DNA from: Panopea generosa
Lineage: Eukaryota; Mollusca; Bivalvia; Adapedonta; Hiatellidae
DNA: 64,000 bases
Direction: 5' to 3'
NCBI GenBank assembly: GCA_029582155.1
Contig: CM055894.1
Span: 29,443,707 to 29,507,706 of the forward strand
This document shows positions 45,450 to 58,570 of the stretch, one piece after another. Below the pieces are notes generated by a model. It saw only the letters and a program-made list of their open reading frames with translations, ran no database searches and had not been told where the DNA came from. Position 1 is the first letter of the stretch; the number at the start of each line of letters is the position of its first letter. Made by a program: the position numbers and the translations under genes.

Positions 45450-48400
45450 CAATGGAGTACACCATTGATATCCCATATCGGGCTTATACCGAGGCTGTAT
45501 GCAGCAACCACATCAACCAATGTGGATATAATGATTTAAAAGTATTGCTACTCATATAACTATATCATGTAAATGACAGTCTATACTAAGGCTGTCACAC
45601 CAATCACCTATACGAAAGTGGTGATAAATATTTAAGAGTGTGCTATTATGTAATGGAAAGTCTAAACCAAGGCTGGCACACCACTCACCTATACTAAGGT
45701 GATGATAAATATGTAAAACTGTTGCTACCCATGTAATGAACAGCGATACCAAGGTTGCCACACCACTCACCTATACCAACGTGTGATAAATATTTTCAAA
45801 AAGTGTGCTATTATGTAATGGACAGTCTATACCGAGGCCGGCACACCACTCACCTATACCAAGGTGATGATAAATATTTTAAAGTGTTGCTACCCATGTA
45901 ATGAACAGCCCTTACCGAGGCTGCCACACCACTCACCTATACCAACGTGTTGATAAATATTTTCAAAAAGTGTGCTATTATGTAATGAACAGTCTATACC
46001 GAGGCCGGCACACCACTCACTTATACCAAGGAGATGATAAATATTTTAAAGTGTTGCTACCATGTAATGAACAGCCGTTACCGAAGCTGCAACACCAATC
46101 ACCTATACCAAGGTGGTGATCAATATTTAAAAGTGTTGCTACCCATGTAATGAACAGCCTTTACCGAGGCTGCCACGCCAATCACCTATACCAAGGTGGT
46201 GATAAGTATTTAGAAGTGTGCTATTATGTAATTGACAGTCTATTTCGAGACCAGCACACCACTCACCTATACCAAGGTGATGACAAATATTTAAAAGTGT
46301 TGTTACTCATGTAATGAACAGCCTTTACCGAAGCTGCCACACCAATCAGCTATACCAAGGTGATGACAAATATTTAAAAGTGTTGCTACCCATGTAATGA
46401 ACAGCCTTTACCGAGACTGCCACGCCAATCACCTATACCAGATGGTGATAAATATTTAAAAGTGTGCTATTTTGTAATTGACAGTCTATTTCGAGACCAG
46501 CACACCACTCACCTATATCAAGGTGATGACAAATTTTTAAAAGTGTTGCTACTCATTATAATGGACAGCATTTACCGAGGCTGCCATACCACTCATCTTT
46601 ACCAAGGTGGTGATAAATATTTAAAAGTGTGCTATTATGCAATTGAAAGTCTATACCGAGGCCGGCACATCACTCACCTATACCAAGGTGATGATAAAAA
46701 TCTAAAAGTGTTGCTACATGTACCCATGTAATGGACAGCCTTTACCGAGGCTGCCACACCACTCACCTATACCAAGGTGATGATAAATATTTTAAAGTGT
46801 TGCTTCCAATGTAATGAACAGCCGTTACCGAGGCTGCCACACCACTCACCTATACCAAGGTGGTGATTAATATTTAAAAGTGTTGATACCTATGTAATGA
46901 AAAGCCTTTACAGAGGCTGCCACGCCAATCACCTATACTAAGTTGGTGATACATATTTAGAAGTGTGCTATTATGTTATTGACAATCTATATTGAGGCCA
47001 GCACACCACTCACCTATACCAAGGTGATAATACATATCTAATAGTGTTGCTACATGTACCAATGTAATGAACAGCCCTTACCGAGGCTGTCACACCACTC
47101 GCTTATACCAAGGTGATGATAAATATCTAATAGTGTTGCTACATGTACCAATGTAATGAACAGCCCTTACCGAGGCTGTCACACCACTCACCTATACCAA
47201 GGTGGTGATCAATATTTAAAAGTGTTGATACCTATGTAACGAACAGCCTTTACAGAGGCTGCCACGCCAATCACCTATACCAAGTTGGTGATCAATATTT
47301 AAAAGTGTTGCTACCCATGTAATGAACAGCCTTTACCGAGGCTGCCACGCCAATCACCTATACAAAGATGGTGATCAATATTTAAAAGTGTTGCTACCCA
47401 TGTAATGAACAGCCTTTACAGAGGCTGCCACGCCAATCACCTATACCAAGGTGGTGATAAGTATTTAGAAGTGTGCTATTATGTAATTGACAGTCTATTT
47501 CGAGACCAGCACACCACTCACCTATACTAAGGTGATGACAAATATTTAAAAGTGTTGCTTCTCATGTAATAAACAGCCTTTACCGAGACTGCCACGCCAA
47601 TCACCTATACCAAGGTGGTGATAAATATTTAAAAGTGTGCTATTTTGTAATTGACAGTCTATTTCGAGACCAGCACACCTCTCACCTATACCAAGGTGAT
47701 GACAAATATTTAAAAGTGCTGCTTCTCATTTTAATGGACAGCATTTACCGAGGCTGCCATACCACTCATCTTTACCAAGGTGGTGATACATATTTAAAAG
47801 TGTGCTATTATGCAATTGAAAGTCTATACCGAGGCCGGCACAACACTCACCTATACCAAGGTGATGGTCAAAATCTAAAAGTGTTGCTACATGTACCCAT
47901 GTCATGGACAGCCTTTACCAAGGCTGCCTCACCACTCACCTATACCAAGGTGATGATAAATATTTTAAAGTGTTGCTTCCCATGTAATGAACAGCCGTTA
48001 CCGAGGCTGCCACACCACTCACCTATACCAAGGTGGTGATAAATATTTAAAAGTGTGCTATTATGCAATTGACAGTCTATACCGAGGCCGGCACACCACT
48101 CCCTTATACCAAAGTGATGATAAAAATCTAAAAGTGTTGCTACATGTACCCATGTAATTGAAAGCCCTTACCGAGGCTGCCAAACCACTCACCTATACCA
48201 AGTTGGCGATTAATATTTAAAAGTGTTGCTACCTATGTAACGAACAGCCTTTACAGAGGCTGCCAAACCACTCACCTATACCAAGGTGGTGATCAATATT
48301 TAAAAGTGTCGCTACCCATGTAATGAACAGCCTTTACCGAGGCTGCCACGCCAATCACCTATACCAAGGTGGTGATAAGTATTTAGAAGTGCGCTATTAT

Positions 48401-49360
48401 GTAATTGACAGTCTATTTCGAGACCAACACACCACTCACCTATACTAAGGTGATGACAAATATTTAAAAGTGTTGCTACTCATTTAATGGACAGCCTTTA
48501 CCGAGGCTGCCACACCACTCACCTTTACCAAGGTGGTGATAAATATTTAAAAGTGTGCTATTATGCAATTGACAGTCTATACCGAGGCCAGCACACCACT
48601 CATCTATCCAAAGGTGATGATAAAAATCTAAAAGTGTTGCTACATGTACCTATGTAATGGACAGCCCTTACCGAGGCTGCCACACCACTCACCTATACCA
48701 AGTTGGTGATCAATATTTAAAAGTGTTGCTACCTATGTAATGAACAGCCTTTACAGAGGCTGCCACGCCAATCACCTATACCAAGGTGGTGATAAATATT
48801 TTGAAGTGTGTTATTATGTTATTGACAATCTATATTGAGGCCAGCACACTACTCACATATACCAAGGTGATGATAAATATCTAAAAGTGTTGCTACTCAA
48901 GTAATGAACAGCCTTTACCGATGCTGCCACACCACTCACCTATACCAAGGTGGTGATAGATACCTAAAAGTGTTGCTACATGTACTCATGTAATGGACAG
49001 CCTTTACCGAAATTTGCCACACCACTCACCTTTACCAAGGTGGTGATAGATATCTAAAAGTGTTGCTACATGTACCCATGTAATGGACAGCCTTTACCGA
49101 GGCTGCCACACAACTCACCTATACCAAGGTGGTGATAGATATCTAAAAGTGTTGCTACATGTACCCATGTAATGGACAGCCTTTACCGAGGCTGCCACAC
49201 CACTCACCTATACCAAGGTGGTGATAAATATCTAAAAGTGTTGCTACATGTACCCATGTAATGGACAGCCTTTACCGAGGCTGCTACACCACTCACCTAT
49301 ACCAAGGTGGTGATAAGTATGTAAAAGTATTGCTACCAAGATCATTGTGTAACCACTCAC
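45450..49360. repeat. Satellite array, ~81-88 bp unit, roughly 45 copies
   Basis: The unit consensus contains 'aacagcctttaccgaggctg', 'ccacaccactcacctatacc', 'aaggtggtgataaatattta' and 'aaagtgttgctacccatgta'. Two main variants alternate irregularly: one with 'gttgctacccatgtaatgaacag' (~83 bp), one with 'gtgctattatgtaattgacag' (~81 bp). A third has an extra 'catgta' (~88 bp), concentrated at the right end. Units become degenerate at both edges (to about 45160 and 49620), as expected for an old array homogenised in its centre. Several open frames reading SLYRGCHTTHLYQGGDKYLK arise from the repeat and are probably not genes. Confidence 0.95.
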
Positions 49361-49739
49361 CTATACCATACAGATATATTTTTTCCAAAGAAATGCTACC
49401 AAGATGAATATATAATGCCAATTGACGACAGCTTATACTCAGGCTGCCACACCAGTCACCTAAACCAAGGTGGAGCTAATTCTCCTTCATAGACCGCCAC
49501 ACTGCACGCACCTCTACCAAGGTGAAGATATGGATGTTCTCACCTGGCATTGATAAAAATATAAAATGGATAATCTATTACATGCGCAGCCCATAAATAC
49601 AGCAAGTATTGATAAAGTGTGGCTACCAAAGTAACATGGTAGAGATGAAAATGTAATGCATTATCACTCAAAAAGAAATGATATTATACCAATATCCTAT
49701 CTTGTCAACCAGCAATACAAATATTAAAAACATACTTCT

Positions 49740-50290
49740 TTAACTGGCGTAAAATGCAGTCACGAATTCTATGAAAATAGCGTGGATAGCCAATAGCCCA
49801 ATACCGTGGATAGCCAATACCGTCGGAAAGGTAGACACCATCAGCTGCATAGATATCTGCAGAGGAGTTTCACAACCCAGATCGATGCTTCCAGAAGTAT
49901 ATTCTGTCATTTGTAGCAGTCTCACGCGCCATCAACAGGTTGGCCATAACAACATGCAAGTTATAAGTTGAAAAAGGTCGACAGATTACCACTGACTTGA
50001 CCTCTAAACCATGCAGTAAGAAGTTGGCATATGCTAAATAGTCCCGCACAAAAACATCGTAATACTTGTCCCACAAATCATATCAGTGGAACACAAGTCG
50101 ACTACCAAAAATGTCCATAGACGCCAATTGACTGTCAAATTGCATGCGACAATGTTCATCATTTTTTTCAGCCGTAATCCACCAAACCCAAACATGACAA
50201 CAGAGGCGTTTGATTCATGCAAGTCAAAACTGAGCTCCGTATGTTCATAAAATCCATTAGTCGTTTAACAAAGCTATGACCGAACAAAGC
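49740..50290 (-). pseudogene. SGNH-hydrolase-like ORF of a DIRS/Ngaro-type element
   Basis: On the - strand the sequence starts FGHSFVKRLMDFMN (the G-(D/H)-S block I of SGNH hydrolases). It continues in shifted frames with ELSFDLHESNASVVMFGFGG (block II Gly region), DSQLASMDIF and DYLAYANFLLHGLEVKSVVI. SGNH hydrolase-like domains are carried by Ngaro retrotransposons. At least three frameshifts or stops are present. It lies just inside repeat A1, separated from the gag-like piece by the satellite array. Confidence 0.6.
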
Positions 50291-50305
50291 AATCTGTATT
50301 AGTTC

Positions 50306-50402
50306 AATACCTAGTTAGTATGTATTGCACGCAATGACATTTAATTACCCACATGGATTGCTGTTCAACAACACAAACACAATTATTTAGAATAATTATC
50401 CT
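50306..50402 (-). repeat. Direct repeat A1
   Basis: About 95 bp matching 40703-40797. On the - strand it lies at the 5' edge of the element, before the SGNH-like region. Confidence 0.9.
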
Positions 50403-50499
50403 ATAGTATTGCTTAAACCATTCCTGTAGACCCCTTAGTGACTGTTTTTAAAAAAGCGAGAAAATAAATTACTTCGATCGAAATGTGCATTTCTTAGAT

Positions 50500-50750
50500 G
50501 AGCGAACCGAGTTTTCCGACTGTACCTCCTTTCTTAAATTTATTGATGTCTGCAATAAAACTACGTATCGAACGTATTACGCATGATATTATTTATACGC
50601 ACTGGAAAACAATGAGTACGGAATACTTGTTTGATCTAGTAACTCTTGCTAAGGATCCTCCTCTCTTGCATATACGCGCGATACTATCGCACGCGCTTTT
50701 ACGTTACAAATCACTTTATCGCAGTCAATATTAAGAGGATACCAAGGGTG
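50500..50750 (+). repeat. Dispersed repeat, copy 2 of 2, with a 78-codon open frame
   Basis: The right two thirds (from about 50575) match 18864-19015. An open frame (MSEPSFPTVPPFLNLLMSAI onward, 50498-50734) is longer than expected by chance in AT-rich DNA. The other copy does not keep it open, so a gene is doubtful. Confidence 0.5.
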
Positions 50751-51545
50751 GTTTGTTTAGTACAGTAATTTTGTTTTTAATTTTATATGAACGTCTCTCG
50801 CTTGTAAACGTGATATAAATTAGCTCGTGGGTTCCAGTTCATTAATACACTGAGGGGAATAAAAGGGATATTCTTAAAAACTATTTAACCGCATCCCCTT
50901 CAGTTCCCCATACTATGTTTCTCTCTGAAGTGAATTGTGCGTTTTCTGGCGAATGTGTTTATCGAAAAGAGAAGAACATTAATTTGTAAACAAAACTCGT
51001 TCTTAATTATGTACTAATAATGTGCTTTATATTTAATTTGTCGTTTGCAAAGTCTCTCTGTGATAAAAAAACATGTAATCTATTATCTGGAAAGTAAAAC
51101 TGACTTAAATTAAAACTTAAAATGACCGTTTCGGAAGTTTAATGAGCCTTTAAGTGTTATTAATAAAACAAATCTAATTGTAACGTGTATTTAATTGTGA
51201 GACAATTATCAAGCACACTATTGTTAGTAATCTCTTCAAATATATTTTGGACCCACATAAATGTTTATTTAGGGGAACATGGTCTATTAAAGGCAGTGTG
51301 TTTTCCCCCCAAAGTTTAGAATTACAAATTACAATTATTCGAATATATCATACAATGTACTAATATCTATTCATAGTACTTGTATTGTCAACTTGAGAAA
51401 ATGCCAATCTGCTGTATTAAAAAAGGATAACCTCACTAACGCATCCAAGTTAGAACAAAATAAAATTCTCAATTATATTTATTACTTATCAAATGATCCA
51501 ATTGACAATTTGATTTCAGTTGGTTATTGTTAAATATATATTTCA

Positions 51546-51547
<2 letters not shown>
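50751..51547. other. Intergenic sequence
   Basis: AT-rich; no gene or repeat is recognised. Confidence 0.4.

Positions 51548-51585
<38 letters not shown>
51548..51585. repeat. (GA)n microsatellite
   Basis: About 18 GA units without interruption. Confidence 0.97.
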
Positions 51586-51587
<2 letters not shown>

Positions 51588-52919
51588 CGAATTACAAGGG
51601 AAGATAATTAATGGAATTGCCGAAACTTCATAATTTATGTACACGCATTTGCATAAATCAAAGCATTCACAAATAAACAGAAATAGATATTCAGATCAAA
51701 TATCCAATTATTACGGTTAGTTATAGCACAAATCCAATCTTATATTGTAATCGCTACAAATACAGTTAAAATTCGATATAATATTATTCATCAATTTACA
51801 AAGGGAATATTTTTTTTCAAATTATAACAGTCCTACTTTGATACAGCCGGTGAAAATTTAGATGACGTTATAGTCACTTATATGTCTCAATTAATAATTA
51901 CCTCCTTTATATGACGGTAGCAACAATCTTGCGCACAAGAAATTAGAACTGTCAATCGGTTGGGCATTATTTGTATTGAAAATGTATCAAATAGTTCTTC
52001 ATACACATGAGCACTTTGTGACATTTTCATGAGTTCCGTCAAGTTTGGATGATATTGTGTACTGTTTGATGAAGTTATGACAGTCTTAAGATGCATAACG
52101 ATACATTGCAACAAATGGGCAGAATCATCAAAAGCTGAAGGGATGTTATCAAACCATCGAAATTGTGGAAAAGCGATTTGGTCAATCTCATGTTTTTTTC
52201 TTTGCATATTTGAACCAACAGAGGTCTATCTACTGAAACAAGGCTCTTTTAGAACCACTGGTAATATTTTCAGTGTTCAAGAAGTCCATTTCTCTATATG
52301 TAGAACAGTTGTAAGAAACGTAATAACGATAAACAATGATCTGTTAATACAAACCTGTTACATGTATCTCCCTTTTAACTATTTACTAGTTTTGCTATAA
52401 TCATTTAAATGAAATCACTAGGCATGTTGAAATAAAATTTACATGGATTTTTTACTGGATGTACACCATATTCTTTCGATCTAAAATTCAAGAGTGCCGC
52501 CGTTACTTAAAGTAGTAAAACACTTAAAAATTACCCCGTCTTACAAACCACCGAACAAATTTGATAAATATCTATGCAGCAATCTAGATCACCTACTATA
52601 TTCTATTATTATATTTGGATGTGTATAAATGTTGTCACTAGGAATAAAACTGACCCCGCCAAAGGGTTCAATTTGGTGATACATGAGATTATAATTCACA
52701 TTAATATGTTTGTGAAATGTGTGATTATTACGCAAAACCGCTTTAAGAGCATTTATAAAATCCATGTCACAAGATATAAAAACAAATTGAAATAGATTAA
52801 TATTATTTTTGAAAATAATAAAGTTGTCCCTGTTACAAAATACTGTATAAAGCAAAATACCATCCTTAATTTTAACAAAAACGTTACACTGAAAATGACG
52901 TCTCGTTTAACAGTGACAG
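51586..52919. other. Intergenic sequence
   Basis: Open frames of 90-110 codons at 51887-52207 (-) and 52077-52400 (+) overlap each other on opposite strands and show no recognisable similarity or splice context. Confidence 0.35.
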
Positions 52920-53900
52920 TGCGACAGTACGTTCATGCTAACGAGCAAAGAAAACATAGCATATATTAAAGAAGAAACTAGCGTGGAAAAGCCGCTTGAA
53001 TTATTCAAAGCACTACAAAAGGTAAGTCCAGAGCGTACACTTCCATACAGTAGAGTTTGTAAATGGGGATCGCAATTCAAAACAGGGCAAGAGGGCATCG
53101 CACATCTGCCTATACCGGGGCGAAAAATTAACACAATTTTAATGTGTCAGTTTATAAAATTCTGACGGATCATTTAGGAATGCGAAATATACCGACTAGG
53201 TTGGTGTCAACAATGAGAAAGATCACAGTATGGGTAAATGCCGACAGCTTCTCAGAAGGTATGATTCCGAGCAAGATAGCATGCTAAATAGAATAGTAGC
53301 GATTGACGAGACCTGGAGCAGTTTATTTGAACCCGAATTAAAGAGGTAATCACACCCCAAACTCAACCAGACTAGTAAAATTCCAAAGAAGTATGAACTG
53401 TCCCAAAATGTTGATGATATTTGCATATGTTTCGGTCGGAGTTCTGACACCATTTCGGGTACAAAATGGTAAAACAGTGAATAAAGAATGTAACCAAAGT
53501 AGTCTTCGTTCAGCTATACGGCGCAAGCGCCCAGTGTTGATTTTACACGTAAGGCTTCCTGTCATAAAACCCGACTTCGATCTATTCCTAAAATTTAAAG
53601 AGACGCTCATGGGAGTTCGCTACAGTGACTTACATGAGTTGCATGCGGCCATGAACGCTGATGTGCGATTAATAACCAAAACACTGCTTATCGGGAATTG
53701 CCTTTAATGCTGGGACAAAATGTTAAGGGCCTTGTCAGTGAATATTCTGTTGTATCTAAATATACCTGACATTTCATGGACGCGGCTGTCACGATCTCCT
53801 CTACTTGGGCGTAAGTTAGATACTGAAGAATGTCATATACAGTTGAAACATTCCTCTCAACCTAGTTTAGATTACACGATATTTAAACTATTACATAATA
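52920..53900 (+). pseudogene. Mariner transposase pseudogene with catalytic-core deletion
   Basis: From 52935 it reads LELFKALQKV ... VCKWGSQFKTGQEGI ... PIPGRK, the helix-turn-helix part of a mariner transposase. Later frames give SMNCPKMLMIFAYVSVGVLT, QNGKTVNKE, LRSAIRRKRP and DFDLFLKFKETLMGVRYSD. These are the central and C-terminal blocks in the correct order. The HDNAPAH-type block with the second catalytic Asp and most of the YSPDLAP block are absent: after RKRP the sequence passes directly to ILHVRLPVIKPDFDLF. Stops near 53163 and 53285-53345 also break the first half. Confidence 0.82.
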
Positions 53901-56900
53901 GTCCTTTCTAGCATCAAATTAAAAAATGTATTGAGAAGCACAGAACTGTTTATTGAATATGAAATCCATTGTCAATATTTTGGTTCAAAATGCCGGTGAA
54001 AATGCTATTGCGTTTTCCTGTAGTCCGTGCATGAACATACATGTGTACATTTCATAACCAGAGTAACAAGAGCTTTCCAGTATAAATATGACTTTATGAC
54101 GTCTTTTTCTGTTGACATCCACTTCTTCTCATTGTAAACGTTCATACCTTCCGTAAATATATGATTTGACCTACTTAAGAACAATTATTTTCATCTTCAG
54201 CTTTTAGGTTCGAAACCTTATTTGTTTCTGTTTTCTGTTAAATCTAAATTCATTTGTTAAGATAATACCTACGGCACTGAAAATATCATAGCTTACTTTC
54301 TAGTAAAGTCAATGTAGTCTCCTCTTCGTATGAAATATAAATATAGCCCATTCTTGCATAAAGTTATGTCCATACTGATACAGTTAACGACACATACGTG
54401 TCCAGACGGGTAAAATTTTGAATAGATCACATATATGACATACCTTATGTTCTACTGATTAACCATATATTCCAAAGTCAAAAACCGCCAGAAAGCCTGG
54501 CAACTTTAAAAGGTTTATTTTACACTCTATTGTTTGACATCCGGCCTCAAACTAACACGAGCTCCATACATTATGAAGTCTGGTTGAGTGATTAGGTTTG
54601 CCCTTTATGGTAATTGTGAAATGTCACGAATCAAAAAGATTTGTGTATTTCAATACTGGTTAAGAGCCATTTGTGAGCTAGACGTTGAGACATCGAAAGC
54701 TACTTTTTAATTTTATTTGCATTCAATATTATATTTATATAAATGTTTTTTTCCCCAATTTATTTTGGTAGTTACGGCACATTGTCACTAAAACGTATTC
54801 TTCTAAGGCTGCGGACCTGACTGTTAATATCCGCAACCACGCCCTTGGTCGAATATGCATGTCACCTCTGTATACTTTTGAGACTTAAAACATTTGACTC
54901 CATATTTCTTTTAAAATACACTGAAATAAACAATAGGATCCTAGGCTTAAAATACTTAATTGGGATATTGAAGGGAACTGACTGGTGTTGTTTATTATGA
55001 CAATGAGATTCTAACGGGGACTCTGTCTTGCTGTCTCTTTTCAACTAAAACGGTATCCATTCGACATGTGTTTTATGAGCTCCTGAAAAATGAAGAAATA
55101 ACTTCAGATAACTTAAGATGCATAGAGTGAAGTTAGTAGTTATAATTCAATAAATCGAATGTGTTTTCTAGATAAACTTTTCGTGATTGCACAATTGTAA
55201 TCCATAGTAGCCAAACTTGATTCTGTTATGTACACTTATTGCTTATTGTTTATGACAGCAAAGTTGTTGAATTTACTGTTAAGTATTATGTAAAACTCTA
55301 TTTTATCTTGAAGCAATGGCAAATTTTATGACAATAAATATAAACTATTCAATTAATTATGTCATTATTATAACCCATCTTCAATAATATTCTTTGAAAT
55401 ATAGATTACAATATGTCCGTAGCGCATACACAATGATAAACTTTGCATATATGCAACTGCGTTATTATATTTAAAATCCACGTTTGCCACCGCAAATGCG
55501 AAGTCGTCATGCAGTACTGGCCCATATACTACTTGCCATATATAATGTGTTATGTGTTAAAATGGTGCTAAATCTCTACCCCACCTAAATACAATAAAAA
55601 TATGTTTATGCCATATATAACATATCGTATCAGCTATCTAAATATTATCTAAGTACTTTCTAAAATTCCTGTTAAATTCGTATAGCAAACAACTGAAAAC
55701 ACAACATAAATATATCGACGGTGAAACACAGTTTAAATGATTCTACGTCCAGAGTTAGCTCAACATTTCGGATTTCGGCATTGAATGTTTGTTCAAAATT
55801 AAAACGAGAATTTGGCATGTAGTTTTCTTGTGTTATTAACATGTGTGTATTCAAAATAAACTAACATATTTTGGAATAATTTGTTGATGGAAGCCGAAGA
55901 AACGCTTATTTTGGGTGTGCCAATCGCTATGAAAATGGGGTAATGAGCAGAAGTCCTCAAACCAAATCACAAGTATTCGCGACAAATATGACGAGGCGTT
56001 ATATGTACTCTGTTATGTTTAAAAAGTGCATGTATCCTGTCATGTTTGAAAAAATGAGGCCAATTAAGTTTATTCTATATAAACTAGAAAAATAACACTG
56101 GAATGGACATGATTAAAATTTTGGTTGAATATGATTTATAAAATAGAACACACAATTGTTACGTTGTATTGTTTTAAAACTCCAATTAATAAAGTGAAAT
56201 AATCCATAGATTGTGACAGTTTACACCAGATTATGTATGGCGGTTCAATGTACATATTTCATATGAATTGTATATGTAACTGCTTGCTGGTTACTGGGGA
56301 ATCCCTTCTACTTTCTACAAGAGTGGAGCTATATTAAAGTATCATTTTACATATACATAACCAGAACCGTCAAAATAGTAATACTTTACGTTTGTTTCAT
56401 TTGGAGAATTATGAGAGTTTAGTAACACTGATGAACCCGTGATTCACAACACATAATTGGATCAGTATGAATTTATATAAAACGTACTTGTTAACACAGT
56501 TTATACTCTGTTAAAACCTGTACTAGTGATTTCTTCCTCAGCCGTAACATATGCCATAAATAGTACCGCATTATAGGACCACGGTAGGAGTCTTGATGAG
56601 TCTTGACTTTACATTTTCTAAGACATAGTTACTATTACATCAAAGCAAGGACATATACAAAGTAGGAAAAGCAACTCATTGATATTTTGTGAAAACTCGT
56701 GTATTTAAAACAAACGCAGAGTGTTTCGTTAAATTGTTTTAATCCAATTGCCTACAACATTTGAATTATTAATTTGCCAAATAATTAATATGCGCATGCT
56801 ATTTAATCAATATTTTATCAGGCGATGCGTGCTCTCCCATTGTTCACCTTATAAGTCCTTGATCGAAGCTGGTATTATGACACTGATAAGATCCATTTTG

Positions 56901-57120
56901 TTTTCGCGTTAAGGCAAATATATCGGTCGATTCTATTTTCAAATAATCGATTGTTTAAGTTAACATGTAAGTAAACTGATCAAATGTGTTTTTATTTTTA
57001 AGTGTATTAACATCTTATCACAAACTTTTTTTTTGCATGTCATTTATCTTAAACCTAATTGTATCGTGTTGTCGTTTGTTATTTTAATTGCTTCGTGCAT
57101 GTCGCATACTTCAAGGTATT
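53901..57120. other. AT-rich intergenic sequence
   Basis: No gene, RNA or recognised repeat. Open frames at 54862 and 55672 are short and featureless. Confidence 0.4.
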
Positions 57121-57340
57121 TCAAGGGCCTGCGTATTGCAGAAGATGAATATTTTTGTTTAATCCCATTGTTAGTAGTATAGTAGGAGCTAAAATAGGAG
57201 GTAAATCATTCCACATATTTGGAGTAAATGCCACATTTTTGGAGCAAACCGAATACGAAGAAAATCGATAATCGTCGAAGACGAACGAACGAGGTATATT
57301 AGTTGTAGTTATCACAAACGATCTTAAACGGAAACGGCCG
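57121..57340 (-). pseudogene. Possible LINE RT 3'-end fragment
   Basis: On the - strand it reads NIPRSFVFDDYRFSSYS, CSKNVAFTPNMWNDLPPIL and LNKNIHLLQ. The A-x2-x-WN-x-LP block followed by a short leucine-containing stretch resembles the last residues of CR1/L2/Jockey-type reverse transcriptase ORFs. No RT core is present, so the call is weak. Confidence 0.35.
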
Positions 57341-57846
57341 AGCGAGTACCGGCTTTTACTTTACTTCGTAGGTTAAAGAAGGAAATAGCTCCAAGTTTTA
57401 TTTGTTTACATTAGGTATAGAGACTAACATAAAACAGTAAATTGTTTTATTAGATTTTACAAAATAGTATTCTCATCATACGTTCGTTATTTAAAATTTA
57501 CCCGTATACTTGTTAAGGTTCTTAAAAGCTATTAAATGATTGTCTTAATTGAATGAAGCTTAATTACAGTTACACTCTTTTAACGGCGTAACAATAATAA
57601 TTAGATGAAGTTGGGAATATATGACCAAATTAACTTTAAGAGTAATCGTCGAAGTAAATTTTGTGGCTAAACTTATAGCCTACATAAATAATTGGTATAA
57701 ATATTCCAATTTGTATATACTGAAAGTATCGTATAGATCAGTTTGCTTAAGGCAAACATGTGTATAAGACAACAGATGCGGGTATTTGATAAAGAAATAT
57801 AAGCGCACTGATGATATTTCGACCAGTATATTAGGTAATCTGTCAA
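57341..57846. other. Intergenic sequence
   Basis: Nothing is recognised. Confidence 0.4.
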
Positions 57847-58530
57847 CATTGAGGATTTAGTTTTAACTCCTCATTTAAATGAGTTTACTCTACACTTCTA
57901 ATGCACAGACTTTAAAAACAAGGAGCAACAAAAAGTGGTTGAAGAGTTACAAAACATAACACATTATTTTAAACTTATTTGATAACATTAAAAAGCGTTA
58001 CTAAAGCGAAATGTATGCAACCAACAAAATAAAATGTGATGTGCACATTATATGCCCTTATAAAACGTTTGCGGTAACTGGGAGTATACTAGTATGTAAC
58101 ACTCATTTCTTTCAAATTTAACTCTTACATGCCTCCTCATACCTCATTGAGGATTTAGTTTTAACTCCTCATTTAAATGAGTTAACTCTACACTTCTAAT
58201 ACATAGACTTTAGAAACAAGGATTCAACAAAAAGTGGTTGAAGATTTACAAAACGTAACACATTATTTTAAACTTATTTGATAACATTAAATAGTGTAAC
58301 TAAAGCGATATGTATGCAACAAACAAAATAAAATGTGATGTTCACATTATATGTCCATATAAAAAGTTTGCGGTAACTCGGAGTATACTAGTATGTAACA
58401 CTTATGTCTTTTAAATTTAACTCTTGCGTGCCTCCTCAAACCTCACCGAGGGTTTAGTTTAACTCCTTTTTTTAAATGAGTTAACTCCTCCCTGGTCATA
58501 CCGATACTTTATATATATAAGGAGTTAATT
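57847..58530. repeat. ~298 bp tandem repeat, 2.3 copies
   Basis: Copies begin with 'catt/caccgagg(a/g)tttagtt' at 57847, 58145 and 58444. Each has 'aactcctcatttaaatgag', 'acaaaaagtggttgaag', 'cacattattttaaacttatt' and 'gtatactagtatgtaacac'. The third copy is cut after about 85 bp, close to the start of the zinc-finger gene. It may supply upstream sequence for that gene. Confidence 0.92.
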
Positions 58531-58570
58531 AAAAGTGAACAAATCATTCAGTAGTTTGCTGTCGCCGAGG

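Noticed and set aside
45901-48039. Open frames in the satellite encoding repeated SLYRGxHTTHLYQG peptides
   Set aside because: They follow from a unit that happens to be 81 bp (27 codons) in one variant. Other units of 83 or 88 bp break the frame, and there is no start, splice or promoter context.
45450-49360. Regular short-period array considered as CRISPR
   Set aside because: Units are continuous head-to-tail with no unique spacers, and the window is eukaryotic.
51887-52400. Overlapping 106- and 107-codon open frames on opposite strands
   Set aside because: No recognisable domain or repeat on either strand, no splice signals, and each could be the shadow of the other.
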